Position numbers and translations under genes: made by a program. This document shows, one piece after another, positions 1 to 8,081 of a DNA stretch of 64,000 nt (its first letter is position 1; each line of letters starts with the position of its first letter). Below the pieces are notes generated by a model. That model saw nothing but the letters and a program-made list of their open reading frames with translations, did not search any database and was not told the origin of the DNA. Source of the DNA: Nonomuraea rubra (lineage in GTDB: Bacteria; Actinomycetota; Actinomycetes; Streptosporangiales; Streptosporangiaceae); the NCBI RefSeq assembly GCF_014207985.1, contig NZ_JACHMI010000001.1, forward strand, positions 9,221,001 to 9,285,000, written 5' to 3'.

Positions 1-3000
1 TCTCCCGGTAGCACTCGACGGCCTCCGCCGTCTCCCCCTGCTGGTAGAGGGCGGTGCCGAGGGCACGCAGCAGGTTGCCGCGGATGGTGTGGTCCTCGTC
101 GCTGGTCACCTCCACCCGCGCCCTGGCGATCTCCTCGGCGCGGGCGTGCTCGCCCCGCTCGATGTGGATCCAGACGGGCCAGGTCCACGCGTACTCCAGG
201 CCGGCGGTGTCGGCGCGGGCGGCCAGCAGGTCGATCGAGGCGTACGCGTCGGCCAGGGCCTCGTCGAGCCGGCCCATCCCGTGGCGGGCGGCGGCCCTGC
301 TGATCAGCGCGTACGCGGCGCCGTGCGGGTCGCCGGCGCGGCCGAGGTCGGCCAGCAGCCCGGCGCACTCCGCCTCGCCGCGCTCGTAGCGGCCCCGCTC
401 GATGTGCACCGCGGCCAGCAGGAGCCGGGCCCGCAGCGTGGCGCACCCGTCGCCCATCCCGATCACGATCCGCTGCACCTGCTCGGCGTCGTCCAGGAAG
501 CGGTCCATGAGCAGGTAGCCGGTGAGGTGGTGGGCCAGCTCCGCGGCGGCGGCCACCAGGCCCAGCTCGGCCGCCGTGGTGAGGGCGAGCATCAGCGTGC
601 GCCGCTCGGCCGCCAGCCACGCCGCATTCGCCCGCACGCCGTCCCTGGACCGCGGCACGCTCGCCCGCACGTCCTCCACGGACCGCGGCACGCTCACCGG
701 CAGGTCGTCCGCCGGGCGCGGTGCGGTTCCGTGCACGCCGGGGGCCGCTTCCGGCTCGCGCGGGTACGGCGGGGACAGGGGGATGGGCATGTGGCGGGTC
801 GCGGCCCTGGTGCGGCGCAGGCATTCCAGCACGTGCCTGGTCAGCGCCTCGCGCCGGCGAGCCGGGGACTCCTCCGCCTCGGCCCGTTCGCGCGCGTACA
901 CCCTGAGCAGGTCGTGCAGCCGGTAGCGGGGCTGCCCGGCGCCGTCCACCTCCGTCGAGGTGAGCATCCCTCGCGCGACCAGCGTCTCCAGCGCCGCATC
1001 CGCCTCCAGCCCATGCGCCACCGCCACCACCCCCGTCCCCGGGCCGGCTGTCTCCGGCGGTGGCGGGCCGAGCAGGGCGGCGACCGACCACTCGGCGACG
1101 CTGTCCAGCCCCGCCAGGCCCAGCAGCCGGAACGCGTGGCGGGCCGATTCCGGCAGCGCCGCGTAGCTCGGCTCGAACGTGGCCCGCACGTCCAGCCCGC
1201 CGACGACCAGCTCGTCCAGCCCGCGCCCGGCCAGACGGGTGGCGAACTCGCTGACCGGCCACACGGGGCGGGTGGCCAGGCGGGCGCCCGCGACCCGGAT
1301 GGCCAGCGGGAGGCGTCCGCAGGAGCGCAGGATCTGCTCGGCCGCGCCGGGTGCCATGCCGATGCGGTCGGGGCCCGCCACGTGTTCGAGCAGCTTCCTG
1401 GCGTCCTGCTCGCCGGGGAGGTCGAGCGTGAGACGTACGGCGCCCTCCAGGGCGGGCAGCCGCGAGCGGGAGGTCACCAGGACGGCGCCGCGCGGAGTGC
1501 CGGGCAGGAGGTGGCGGAGCTGGGCCTCCTCGACCGCCTCGTCCAGCACGACGAGCACCGCCCGGTCGGCCAGCCGCTGGCGCAGCAGGCGGGCGCGCTC
1601 CTCGGCCGTGGCCGGGATGGCCGCGCCGTCCAGGCCGAGGGAGCGGAGCAGCATGTCGAGCAGTTCGCCCGGCTCGCGGGGGCCGCGTTCGTCCTGGCCG
1701 AGCCGGACGAAGAGCTGCCCGTCGGGGTAGTCGGAGCGCAGCAGGTGGGCCAGGTGCACGGCGAGTGTCGTCTTGCCGATGCCGGGCAGCCCGGACACGA
1801 TCACGATGGGCGGGCTGAGCCGGTCCTCCCCCGACCGCAGCAAGGCCGTCAGCTCGGCGATCTCCGCTTCGCGCCCGACGAAGTCCGCGGTGTCGGCGGG
1901 CAACTGGCACAACCGCCGTAACGCCGCGGGCATCGCGGGCCAGGGCCCCACCTCCTCCACCCCATCCGGCAACGGCTGCGGCTCGGGCGGCGCACCGGGC
2001 TCGCGATCGCCGTCCGGCGAAACGGCACGCCAGCGTCGCGCCTCCCCCCGCGCGCCGGGCTCCCGGTCGCCGTCCGGCGGAACGGCACGCCGCCGTCGTG
2101 CCTCCCCTCGCGCGCTGGCAACGCCGCCCCCAGCGGTACGCGGGCGGCGCCGTTCCGGCGGCGCGCCGAGATCACCGCCCGCGTCCATCGACGCGGCGCG
2201 CGGGCCCCTCGGCCCAGGCCACGCGCCGAGATCGCCATCCGCGTCAGTCAACGCCGCGCGCAGCCGCCGCAGTTCGGGCCGGGCGTCGAGGTCGTCGTCG
2301 CCGGACAGCAGGGCGGTGTGGAGGCGGCGCAGCTCCGGACCCGGCTCGATGCCCAGCTCGGCGACCAGGAGCTCGCGGGCCTGGCGGAAGGCGTCGAGGG
2401 CTTCGTCGCGCCGGCCGCCGCGGTGCAGGGCGACCACCAGTTGCTCCCACAGCCGCTCGCGCAGCGGGTGCGCGGCGACGAGCGCACGCAGTTCGGCGAC
2501 GAGGTCCTCGCGGCCGAGGGCGAGCCGGACGTCGATCCACTCCGACCTGGCCACCGCCAGGCGTTCCTCCAGCTCGGTGATCCGCGGCGCCATCGCCCCG
2601 CTGAGCGGCACGTCCTCGGCGGGCGTGCCCCGCCACAGGGCGATCGCCGCCGCGTACTCGCGCTCGGCCGCCGCCAGGTCGCCGCCCGACCGCTCCGCGC
2701 GCGCCCGCCGCAGCCCCTCCTCGAACACGTGCAGGTCCAGCCGTCCCGGCGGCACCTCGCAGACGTACCCGGACCCCTCGGTGCGCACCTCCAGCCCGCT
2801 GCCCTCCAGCCGGCGGCGGAGCTGGTGGACGTACGTCTGGATGTTGGCCACGGCCGAGCGCGGCGGGTCGTCCCAGAGGGCGGAGATCAGCCGCTCCGTG
2901 GAGACGGTGGAGTTCGGATGGAGCAGGAGGGCCGCGATGACCGCCCGCTGCTTGCGGCTGAGGCTGACCCGGCCCGCGGGGCCGTTGAGGCGGATGGTTC

Positions 3001-3019
3001 CCAAGATCGCGAAGTCCAC
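1..3019 (-). CDS. SARP-family AfsR-like transcriptional regulator, 3' end beyond window
   Basis: Reading leftward from a GTG at 3019, preceded by a strong GGGAGGA ribosome site, the frame is open to base 1 (about 1006 codons), so the C-terminus is missing. Residues 1-95 resemble the winged-helix DNA-binding domain of SARPs, and about 96-240 the bacterial transcriptional activator domain. A Pro/Arg-rich linker with 60-bp repeats follows. A P-loop NTPase (NB-ARC) has its Walker A, GLPGIGKTT, at residues 410-418. The remainder looks like helical TPR repeats. This order matches AfsR-type activators, which usually switch on secondary metabolism. The divergent neighbour is an O-methyltransferase with a P450 further on, but I see no full biosynthetic cluster on this side; one could lie left of the window. 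Family call is firm; target is unknown. Confidence 0.93.
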   Translation of the reverse strand, partial: MDFAILGTIRLNGPAGRVSLSRKQRAVIAALLLHPNSTVSTERLISALWDDPPRSAVANIQTYVHQLRRRLEGSGLEVRTEGSGYVCEVPPGRLDLHVFEEGLRRARAERSGGDLAAAEREYAAAIALWRGTPAEDVPLSGAMAPRITELEERLAVARSEWIDVRLALGREDLVAELRALVAAHPLRERLWEQLVVALHRGGRRDEALDAFRQARELLVAELGIEPGPELRRLHTALLSGDDDLDARPELRRLRAALTDADGDLGAWPGPRGPRAASMDAGGDLGAPPERRRPRTAGGGVASARGEARRRRAVPPDGDREPGARGEARRWRAVSPDGDREPGAPPEPQPLPDGVEEVGPWPAMPAALRRLCQLPADTADFVGREAEIAELTALLRSGEDRLSPPIVIVSGLPGIGKTTLAVHLAHLLRSDYPDGQLFVRLGQDERGPREPGELLDMLLRSLGLDGAAIPATAEERARLLRQRLADRAVLVVLDEAVEEAQLRHLLPGTPRGAVLVTSRSRLPALEGAVRLTLDLPGEQDARKLLEHVAGPDRIGMAPGAAEQILRSCGRLPLAIRVAGARLATRPVWPVSEFATRLAGRGLDELVVGGLDVRATFEPSYAALPESARHAFRLLGLAGLDSVAEWSVAALLGPPPPETAGPGTGVVAVAHGLEADAALETLVARGMLTSTEVDGAGQPRYRLHDLLRVYARERAEAEESPARRREALTRHVLECLRRTRAATRHMPIPLSPPYPREPEAAPGVHGTAPRPADDLPVSVPRSVEDVRASVPRSRDGVRANAAWLAAERRTLMLALTTAAELGLVAAAAELAHHLTGYLLMDRFLDDAEQVQRIVIGMGDGCATLRARLLLAAVHIERGRYERGEAECAGLLADLGRAGDPHGAAYALISRAAARHGMGRLDEALADAYASIDLLAARADTAGLEYAWTWPVWIHIERGEHARAEEIARARVEVTSDEDHTIRGNLLRALGTALYQQGETAEAVECYRE
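1991..2260. repeat. 60-bp periodic imperfect repeats inside the SARP gene
   Basis: Two adjacent 60-bp units (1991-2050 and 2051-2110) match at about 52 of 60 positions. A second, more degenerate pair (2161-2200 and 2221-2260) keeps the same 60-bp spacing at about 32 of 40. They encode the linker between the activator domain and the NTPase, and the 60-bp unit (20 codons) keeps the frame open. This looks like in-frame duplication in a flexible linker. Confidence 0.75.
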
Positions 3020-3123
3020 CGGTCCTCCCTCGTGCTCGATCCTGAAAGATCAGCTTTCCGCAAGGCAGTACACCTCTCGTTACGGGGTTTTGACAATCGC
3101 CGCAAGCTCCACGCCAGGGCCCG

Positions 3124-3158
3124 CTGACACCATCCGTCCCGGATGTCATAGTGAGTCC
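3124..3158 (+). promoter_or_regulatory. Probable promoter giving a leaderless methyltransferase mRNA
   Basis: CTGACA (3124-3129), a 17-bp spacer and CATAGT (3147-3152) form a good housekeeping-type promoter. Transcription would start about seven bases after the -10, at the ATG at 3159. No Shine-Dalgarno precedes that ATG, which supports a leaderless message, common in actinomycetes. Confidence 0.6.
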
Positions 3159-4196
3159 ATGTCGTACGCCGGCACGGGGAACGATGCGCCCGTTGAGCAC
3201 GTCCAGCGACTGCTCAGCGGCTTCTGGCACTCCCAGATCATCTTCGTCCTGGCCCGGCTGCGCGTCGCCGACGAGCTGGCCGCCGGGCCGCGTCCGGTGC
3301 GGGACCTGGCGGCGGCCGTCGGCGCCCATCCCGGCGCCCTGCTGCGCCTGTTGCGGGCCGCAGCCACGATCGGGCTGATGGCGGAGACCGAGCCGGACCA
3401 CTACCGGCTGACGGAGGCGGGCGGGTGCCTGCGCTCCGACTCCCCCACGGCCATCCGCGAGCTGGCCGTCGCCTACGGCTCCCCGACGGTGTGGCGGCTC
3501 GTCGGGGACTTCGAGCACTCGGTCCGTACGGGCGGGCCGGTCGCGCCCGCGGTGCTCGGCCACTCGTTCTGGGAGCACCTCGCCACCCATCCCGAGGAGG
3601 CGGAGCACTTCGCCCTGGGCATGGGCGAGCAGTCGGCGCAGGTCGCCGCCGACGTCGCGGCCACTGTGGACCCCTCGGCGTACGAACGGCTCGTGGACGT
3701 CGGCGGCGCGTACGGCGTGCTGCTCACCGCGCTGCTGGAGAAGGCCCCGTCCGCGACAGGCGTGCTGTTCGACCGGCCGCCGGTGATCGAGGCGGCCGGG
3801 CAGCGGCTCAAGGGCTCTCCCCTCGCGGGCCGGATCGACCTGGTCGGCGGCGACTTCCTGGAAGAGGTCCCGAAGGGCGACCTGTACCTGCTGAAGTGGA
3901 TCCTGCACGACTGGGACGACGAGCAGGCGGTCCGCATCCTCGCCACGTGCCGCCGGGCCGCGGCTCCGGGCGCCCGGCTGCTGGTGGTCGAGATGTTGCT
4001 GCCCGAGCCGTGGGCGCCGTCGCCCGTGCACCTGTCCGACCTGGCCATGCTGGTGCTGCTGGGCGGCCGGGAGCGTACCCGGTCGCAGTACGGCGACCTG
4101 CTGCGGGCGGGCGGATGGGAGCTGGAGGAGGTCACCCCCACCTCGGGGCGGTACGGCATCATGCAGGCCGTGGCCCTGCCCTGGGCGCTGCCCTAG
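3159..4196 (+). CDS. SAM-dependent O-methyltransferase (COMT-like)
   Basis: A 345-residue protein of the Methyltransf_2 class (plant COMT, bacterial DnrK-like enzymes). The N-terminal 100 residues are a winged-helix dimerisation domain. Residues 180-183 (DVGG) begin the SAM-binding loop, here DVGGAYG rather than the usual DVGGGxG. Residues 245-252, LKWILHDW, are the family hallmark with the catalytic base His at 250. Such enzymes methylate hydroxyls of phenolic or polyketide substrates in the cytoplasm. It is divergent from the SARP regulator and two genes upstream of a P450, so a tailoring role in secondary metabolism is plausible. The substrate cannot be read from the sequence. Confidence 0.9.
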   Translation: MSYAGTGNDAPVEHVQRLLSGFWHSQIIFVLARLRVADELAAGPRPVRDLAAAVGAHPGALLRLLRAAATIGLMAETEPDHYRLTEAGGCLRSDSPTAIRELAVAYGSPTVWRLVGDFEHSVRTGGPVAPAVLGHSFWEHLATHPEEAEHFALGMGEQSAQVAADVAATVDPSAYERLVDVGGAYGVLLTALLEKAPSATGVLFDRPPVIEAAGQRLKGSPLAGRIDLVGGDFLEEVPKGDLYLLKWILHDWDDEQAVRILATCRRAAAPGARLLVVEMLLPEPWAPSPVHLSDLAMLVLLGGRERTRSQYGDLLRAGGWELEEVTPTSGRYGIMQAVALPWALP

Positions 4197-4286
4197 ACGC
4201 GGCGGCGGCCGGCAGGACGTAGGGTCCGTTCCAGCGACCAGTTCCCCGGCCGTACCGGCGACGGCCCTCGCGAGATGGAAGCCCGC

Positions 4287-4757
4287 ATGACCGTCACTCC
4301 CGAGCAGTTGCGTGCCCTCGCGGCCCGCGCCGAGGCGCTCACCGCCGAGGTCTGGGCTCTGTGCGGCGGCTCCCCCGGCGGGGCGCCCGAGCCCGACCCC
4401 CTCGTGGAGGCGCGCCAGGCGGCGGGCCTGCTGGCCAGGGCCGCCGAGGACCTGCAGCGCTCGGCGGCGGAGCTGGCCAGGCTGCAGGTGCGGCCGTGCG
4501 GCCTGCCGTGGGGGGTGTGCCAGGAGCACGGCAACACGCTGTCCTCCCGGGCGGGCATCTCTGAATGCCGGGTGTGCCACCGCACCTGGAGCTACGACCG
4601 GCTCGGCCGGCCGTGCGAGGAGCCGGCCACGTGGAAGGTGATCGACCTGGCGGGGACGGTCACCCGGATGTGCGACGGGCACGTCCTCGGCGCCCGCGCC
4701 GCAGCCGGGGGCGCCACGTTCGTCCGCATCGACCAGGTCGCCGGCCAGGCGGGCTGA
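4287..4757 (+). CDS. Hypothetical protein with Cys/His-rich C-terminal half
   Basis: I chose the ATG at 4287 because GGAAG sits five bases upstream; an in-frame ATG at 4275 is possible. The 156-residue product has an Ala/Leu-rich, probably helical N-terminal half. The second half carries Cys at 71, 78, 94, 97, 110 and 129 with His at 81, 98 and 132, including CRVCH. That spacing could bind zinc, but I recognise no named domain. There is no signal peptide or membrane segment. It has its own gap on both sides, so an operon with the methyltransferase is uncertain. Confidence 0.72.
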   Translation: MTVTPEQLRALAARAEALTAEVWALCGGSPGGAPEPDPLVEARQAAGLLARAAEDLQRSAAELARLQVRPCGLPWGVCQEHGNTLSSRAGISECRVCHRTWSYDRLGRPCEEPATWKVIDLAGTVTRMCDGHVLGARAAAGGATFVRIDQVAGQAG

Positions 4758-4812
4758 TCCCCGGCGGGGCCCCGGCCCTTCCCCTCTTCCGCCTCTCGAC
4801 GTACACTTCGTA

Positions 4813-4824
4813 AAGTACGTACTT
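4813..4824. promoter_or_regulatory. Palindrome, probable operator of the MarR/GbsR-like regulator
   Basis: AAGTACGTACTT is a perfect 12-bp palindrome, and a related ACGTACACTT lies just before it. It ends 25 bp before the preferred GTG start at 4850. This position suits autoregulation and control of the P450 downstream. It would overlap the alternative TTG start at 4823, one reason not to use that start. Confidence 0.55.
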
Positions 4825-4849
4825 GACGATCGTTGCGGAGTTGACGCCC

Positions 4850-5311
4850 GTGAAGCCTTCGGAGAGCGAGTTCGTCGATCGGATGGGGCTGGTCATGGAG
4901 CGCCTGGGTGCGACCCGCTCGATGGGCCGCCTGTGGGCGTGGCTGATGATCTGCGACCCGCCCGACCCGTCGCTCACCGACCTGGCGGCGGAGCTCAGCC
5001 TGAGCAAGACCGCCGTCAGCACGGTCGCCAGGCAACTGGAGGCGGCCGGGATCATCGAACGTGTCCCCACGGCCACCCGCGAGCACCGCTACCGCGCGGT
5101 CGGCGGCGGGTGGGCGCAGATCCTGAAGGTCCAGCTCGGCATGGTGAAGCAGAGCCTGGAGACGCTGGAGTACGGCCTGTCGATCCTCGGCGAGGACCGG
5201 GCCGACCAGCGCGTCCGGCTGGAGGAGACCCGGGACTTCTTCGCCTTCACCGTGCAGGACGGGGACGAGATGCTCCACCGCTGGCAGGAGTACCGCGACA
5301 AGTCATCCTGA
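4850..5311 (+). CDS. MarR/GbsR-type transcriptional regulator
   Basis: The product is 153 residues from GTG 4850, which has GGAG nine bases upstream. A TTG at 4823 would add nine residues but lies on the palindrome. The protein shows a winged helix-turn-helix: the stretch TDLAAELSLSKTAVSTVARQ is the helix pair, followed by a wing with the basic ATREHRYRA. A long C-terminal helical part probably dimerises. This resembles GbsR-like members of the MarR superfamily. Only 39 bp separate it from the P450 gene, so the two are probably co-transcribed and the regulator may sense the P450 substrate. Ligand unknown. Confidence 0.85.
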   Translation: MKPSESEFVDRMGLVMERLGATRSMGRLWAWLMICDPPDPSLTDLAAELSLSKTAVSTVARQLEAAGIIERVPTATREHRYRAVGGGWAQILKVQLGMVKQSLETLEYGLSILGEDRADQRVRLEETRDFFAFTVQDGDEMLHRWQEYRDKSS

Positions 5312-5350
5312 CGTACGTCTCCATCGAGGGATCGACAACAAGGAGAGGCG

Positions 5351-6556
5351 ATGGCCGACATCGTCGAACGGTACGACATCCCCGTACAACTCTTCTGGCT
5401 GCACGGGCCCCGATCGGGCCCGGCGGTCGAGTTCGCGGCCGACGCCGGAATGTGGAACGTCTACGGTTACCCGGAGCTGCACGAGGTGCTCGGTGACCCG
5501 GTGGCGTTCTCCTCCGACACCATGCGGGTGGTTCCCGAGTCCATGCTGCCGTCCAAGGACGACTTCTCGCTGGACGGCTTCATCACGCAGATCGACCCGC
5601 CCGAGCACGGCAAGCTGCGCAAGCTGGTCAGCAGCGCCTTCACCCGCAAGGTCGTCGCGGATCTCGAGCCCAGGATCGCCGCGCTCACCCATGAGCTGCT
5701 CGACGCGGCGCGTGATCGGGAGCGGTTCGAGCTCGTGACCGACCTGGCCTACCCCCTGCCGGTGATCGTCATCGCCGAGCTGCTGGGCATCCCCGGCAGC
5801 GACCGCGCCCTGTTCAAGCGGTGGGCCGACGCGATGTTCCAGCGCGACGCCAAGGTCTCGGTCAGCCGGCCTGCGGACGAGCGGGAGGCGGAGCTCCAGG
5901 CGGTGATGAAGCCGTGGAAGGAGATGTCCGACTACCTCGCGGCGCACGCCGCGGAGCGCCGCCGGCAGCCGCGCGCCGACCTGCTCACCAGGCTGGTCGA
6001 GGCCGAGGTGGACGGCGAGCGCCTGCCCGACGGCCAGGTGGTCAACTTCGCGATCGTGCTGCTGCTCGCGGGGCACATCACCACGACGATGCTGCTCGGC
6101 AACACGGTGCTGTGCCTGGACGCCTATCCCGAGCAGCAGGACCGGGCGCGCGCCGACCGCTCCTCGATCCCGGCCGTGATCGAGGAGTCGCTGCGGCTGT
6201 TCACGCCGTTCTCCGCGCTCGGCCGCGCCACCACCCAGGAGGTCGAGCTCGGCGGCGTCACCATCCCGGCCGATCAGCTGGTCATGTGCTGGCTGGGGGC
6301 GGCCAACCGGGATCCCCGGCAGTTCCCCGACCCCGACGTCTTCGACCCGCACCGCGACCCCGGCCCGCACCTCGCCTTCGGGCGCGGCATCCACTTCTGC
6401 CTCGGCGCTCCCCTGGCCCGGCTGGAGGGGCGGATCGCGCTGAACATCCTGCTCGACCGGTTCGACCGGCTCCAGACGGATCCTGAGGACCCGGTGGAGT
6501 TCATCCCGGCGCCGACCCTGACGGGCGTGCGGCGGCTCTCGCTCATCCAGAGCTGA
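5351..6556 (+). CDS. Cytochrome P450 monooxygenase
   Basis: A 401-residue soluble bacterial P450 behind a strong AAGGAGAGG ribosome site. Diagnostic elements are all present: the I-helix oxygen-binding AGHIT at 240-244, the K-helix ExxR within EESLRL, and the haem loop FGRGIHFCLGAPLA with the thiolate ligand Cys 350. It needs separate ferredoxin and reductase partners, none of which are encoded here. The upstream MarR-like gene probably controls it. Together with the O-methyltransferase it could tailor a phenolic or polyketide metabolite, but a xenobiotic role is equally possible. The P450 call is certain; the substrate is not. Confidence 0.96.
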   Translation: MADIVERYDIPVQLFWLHGPRSGPAVEFAADAGMWNVYGYPELHEVLGDPVAFSSDTMRVVPESMLPSKDDFSLDGFITQIDPPEHGKLRKLVSSAFTRKVVADLEPRIAALTHELLDAARDRERFELVTDLAYPLPVIVIAELLGIPGSDRALFKRWADAMFQRDAKVSVSRPADEREAELQAVMKPWKEMSDYLAAHAAERRRQPRADLLTRLVEAEVDGERLPDGQVVNFAIVLLLAGHITTTMLLGNTVLCLDAYPEQQDRARADRSSIPAVIEESLRLFTPFSALGRATTQEVELGGVTIPADQLVMCWLGAANRDPRQFPDPDVFDPHRDPGPHLAFGRGIHFCLGAPLARLEGRIALNILLDRFDRLQTDPEDPVEFIPAPTLTGVRRLSLIQS

Positions 6557-6643
6557 GGCGGCGCCGGGTGCCCCACCGCACCCCGCTCCGGCCGGCACGT
6601 GCAGGACCGTACTGGAACGCGAGGCCGCCCGGACGACGACGTG

Positions 6644-7159
6644 CTAGAAGGCGAAGCCGCCCGGGCGGCCGTTGCGGTCGGCGATCAGGCCGGCCAGGGT
6701 GGCGACGGCGATCTCGGGCGGCGTGTGCGAGCCGATGTTGAGCCCGATCGGCCGGTGCACCCGGGCGACCTCCTCCGGCGGCACCCCCAGCTCGGCCAGC
6801 GCCCGCACGTGCGGCGCGCTGTGGCGGGGGCTGCCCATGATCCCGACCCAGCGGACGGGGAACTTGAGCACGTCGCGCAGGATCGGGCCGATCTCGTCGC
6901 GGTGGTGGTCGGTGAGCACCACGTCCGCCGTGCCGTCCAGGTGGTCGGCCAGCCGCGGTGCCGGCGTGAACCCGTCCAGGGCGCGAGCGGGGTCGGGCTC
7001 GTACAGGACCGTGCGGTAGCCCAGCTCGGCCCCGAACCTCAGCAGGCAGCCGGCCACCGGGGAGGCGAAGACGGCGACCAGCGTCCGCCCGCCCTCCTCG
7101 GCGGGAGCGTCGCTGTGGGCCACCTCACACGCCGGGTCCTCATCGTGAGTGTGGGTCAT
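6644..7159 (-). CDS. XdhC-like Rossmann protein (molybdenum-enzyme accessory type)
   Basis: The 171-residue protein matches the C-terminal Rossmann domain of XdhC/CoxI proteins: VAVFASPVAGCLLRFGAELG near the start, a VLTDHH segment, VGIMGSPRH and GLNIGSHTPPEIAVATLAG. In the full family this part helps deliver sulfurated molybdenum cofactor to xanthine or CO dehydrogenases. Here the N-terminal XdhC/CoxI domain is missing and no molybdenum hydroxylase gene is nearby, so the role is open. It is the last gene of a leftward group, 10 bp after the SDR gene. Confidence 0.82.
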   Translation of the reverse strand: MTHTHDEDPACEVAHSDAPAEEGGRTLVAVFASPVAGCLLRFGAELGYRTVLYEPDPARALDGFTPAPRLADHLDGTADVVLTDHHRDEIGPILRDVLKFPVRWVGIMGSPRHSAPHVRALAELGVPPEEVARVHRPIGLNIGSHTPPEIAVATLAGLIADRNGRPGGFAF

Positions 7160-7169
7160 ACCCCGTACG

Positions 7170-8066
7170 TTACGCGGCGGGGGCCGGCGTGAGCAGGTCC
7201 TCCAGGCCGATGCGGGCCAGGAAGCGCGCCCGTACGCGGTCGGCGACCTCGCTCACCTCCGCCGACCCGTCGTCGATCGGATCGACGTGCACCCGGAACG
7301 GCCGCTTGCCGTCCGGGGTGTCCACGACCTGGACGACGGCGTCGGCGACCAGGGACACGTCGGCGCCGGGCGGCTGCAGCGCGGCCAGCCGCTCCCCCAC
7401 CTGCTCCATCAGCCCGCCGTACCGCTCGTCGTAGGCCGGGACGACGCTCCGGTCGGCCGGGTGGCCGGCGTTGGCGAAGTGGTCGGTGCCCGAGGTGAAG
7501 GCGCCCGGGATGACGAGCGTGGTCTCGATGCCGAAGCGGGCCAGCTCGGCCGCGTACGACACCGCGAGCGCGTCGGCCGCCGCCTTGGCGGCGAAGTACG
7601 GCGCGAGGTACGGCGGGGTGCCGCCCCTGGTGGAGCTGGAGCCGATCCACAGCAGTAGGCCCTGCCCTCGCTCGCGCAGGTGCGGCAGGACCGCCCGGTT
7701 GAGCCGCTGGCTGCCCAGCACGTTCGTGTCGTAGACGGCCGCCAGTTCCTCGGGCGTGAACGCCTCGGCGGGGCCGAGCACCATGTGGCCGGCGTTGTGC
7801 ACGACCACGTCGATGGCCCCCGTCTCGGCCAGCACGGTCTCGACCGCCGCGGTCACCGACTCCTGCGAGAGCACGTCCAGCTCGACGGTGCGCAGGTCGA
7901 CGCCGTGCTCGCCGGCGTACCGCGCGGCCTCGGCGACGCGGGCGGCGTTGCGGCCGGCGGTGGCGCGCATGGCGGCGTACACGGTGTGCCCGGCGCGGGC
8001 CAGGGCGCGCGCGGACAGCGCGCCGAAGCCGGAGCCCGCTCCGGTGATCAGGATGGTCTTGCTCAT
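7170..8066 (-). CDS. Short-chain dehydrogenase/reductase
   Basis: A classical SDR of 298 residues. The N-terminal TGAGSGFG is the NAD(P)-binding loop. HNAGH follows the fourth strand, and SSSTRGG with YFAAK gives the Ser-Tyr-Lys catalytic set. It lies between an alcohol dehydrogenase (15 bp upstream) and the XdhC-like gene (10 bp downstream), all read leftward and probably one transcript. It would reduce or oxidise a small carbonyl or alcohol; specificity cannot be assigned. Confidence 0.92.
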   Translation of the reverse strand: MSKTILITGAGSGFGALSARALARAGHTVYAAMRATAGRNAARVAEAARYAGEHGVDLRTVELDVLSQESVTAAVETVLAETGAIDVVVHNAGHMVLGPAEAFTPEELAAVYDTNVLGSQRLNRAVLPHLRERGQGLLLWIGSSSTRGGTPPYLAPYFAAKAAADALAVSYAAELARFGIETTLVIPGAFTSGTDHFANAGHPADRSVVPAYDERYGGLMEQVGERLAALQPPGADVSLVADAVVQVVDTPDGKRPFRVHVDPIDDGSAEVSEVADRVRARFLARIGLEDLLTPAPAA

Positions 8067-8081
8067 GGGGAGATCTCCTCG

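Noticed and set aside
89..1921. Long rightward open frame opposite the SARP gene
   Set aside because: Composition is that of a GC-rich antisense shadow (Gly, Arg, Ala, His-rich, no domain), and the opposite strand encodes a recognisable SARP-NB-ARC protein across the same bases.
1991..2260. CRISPR-like array
   Set aside because: Units are contiguous, degenerate and in-frame within a gene, with no unique spacers and no cas genes.
3159..6556. A compact biosynthetic cluster (SARP, O-methyltransferase, P450)
   Set aside because: No core synthase, terpene cyclase or peptide precursor is present. The genes may tailor a product made elsewhere, but the window does not show it.
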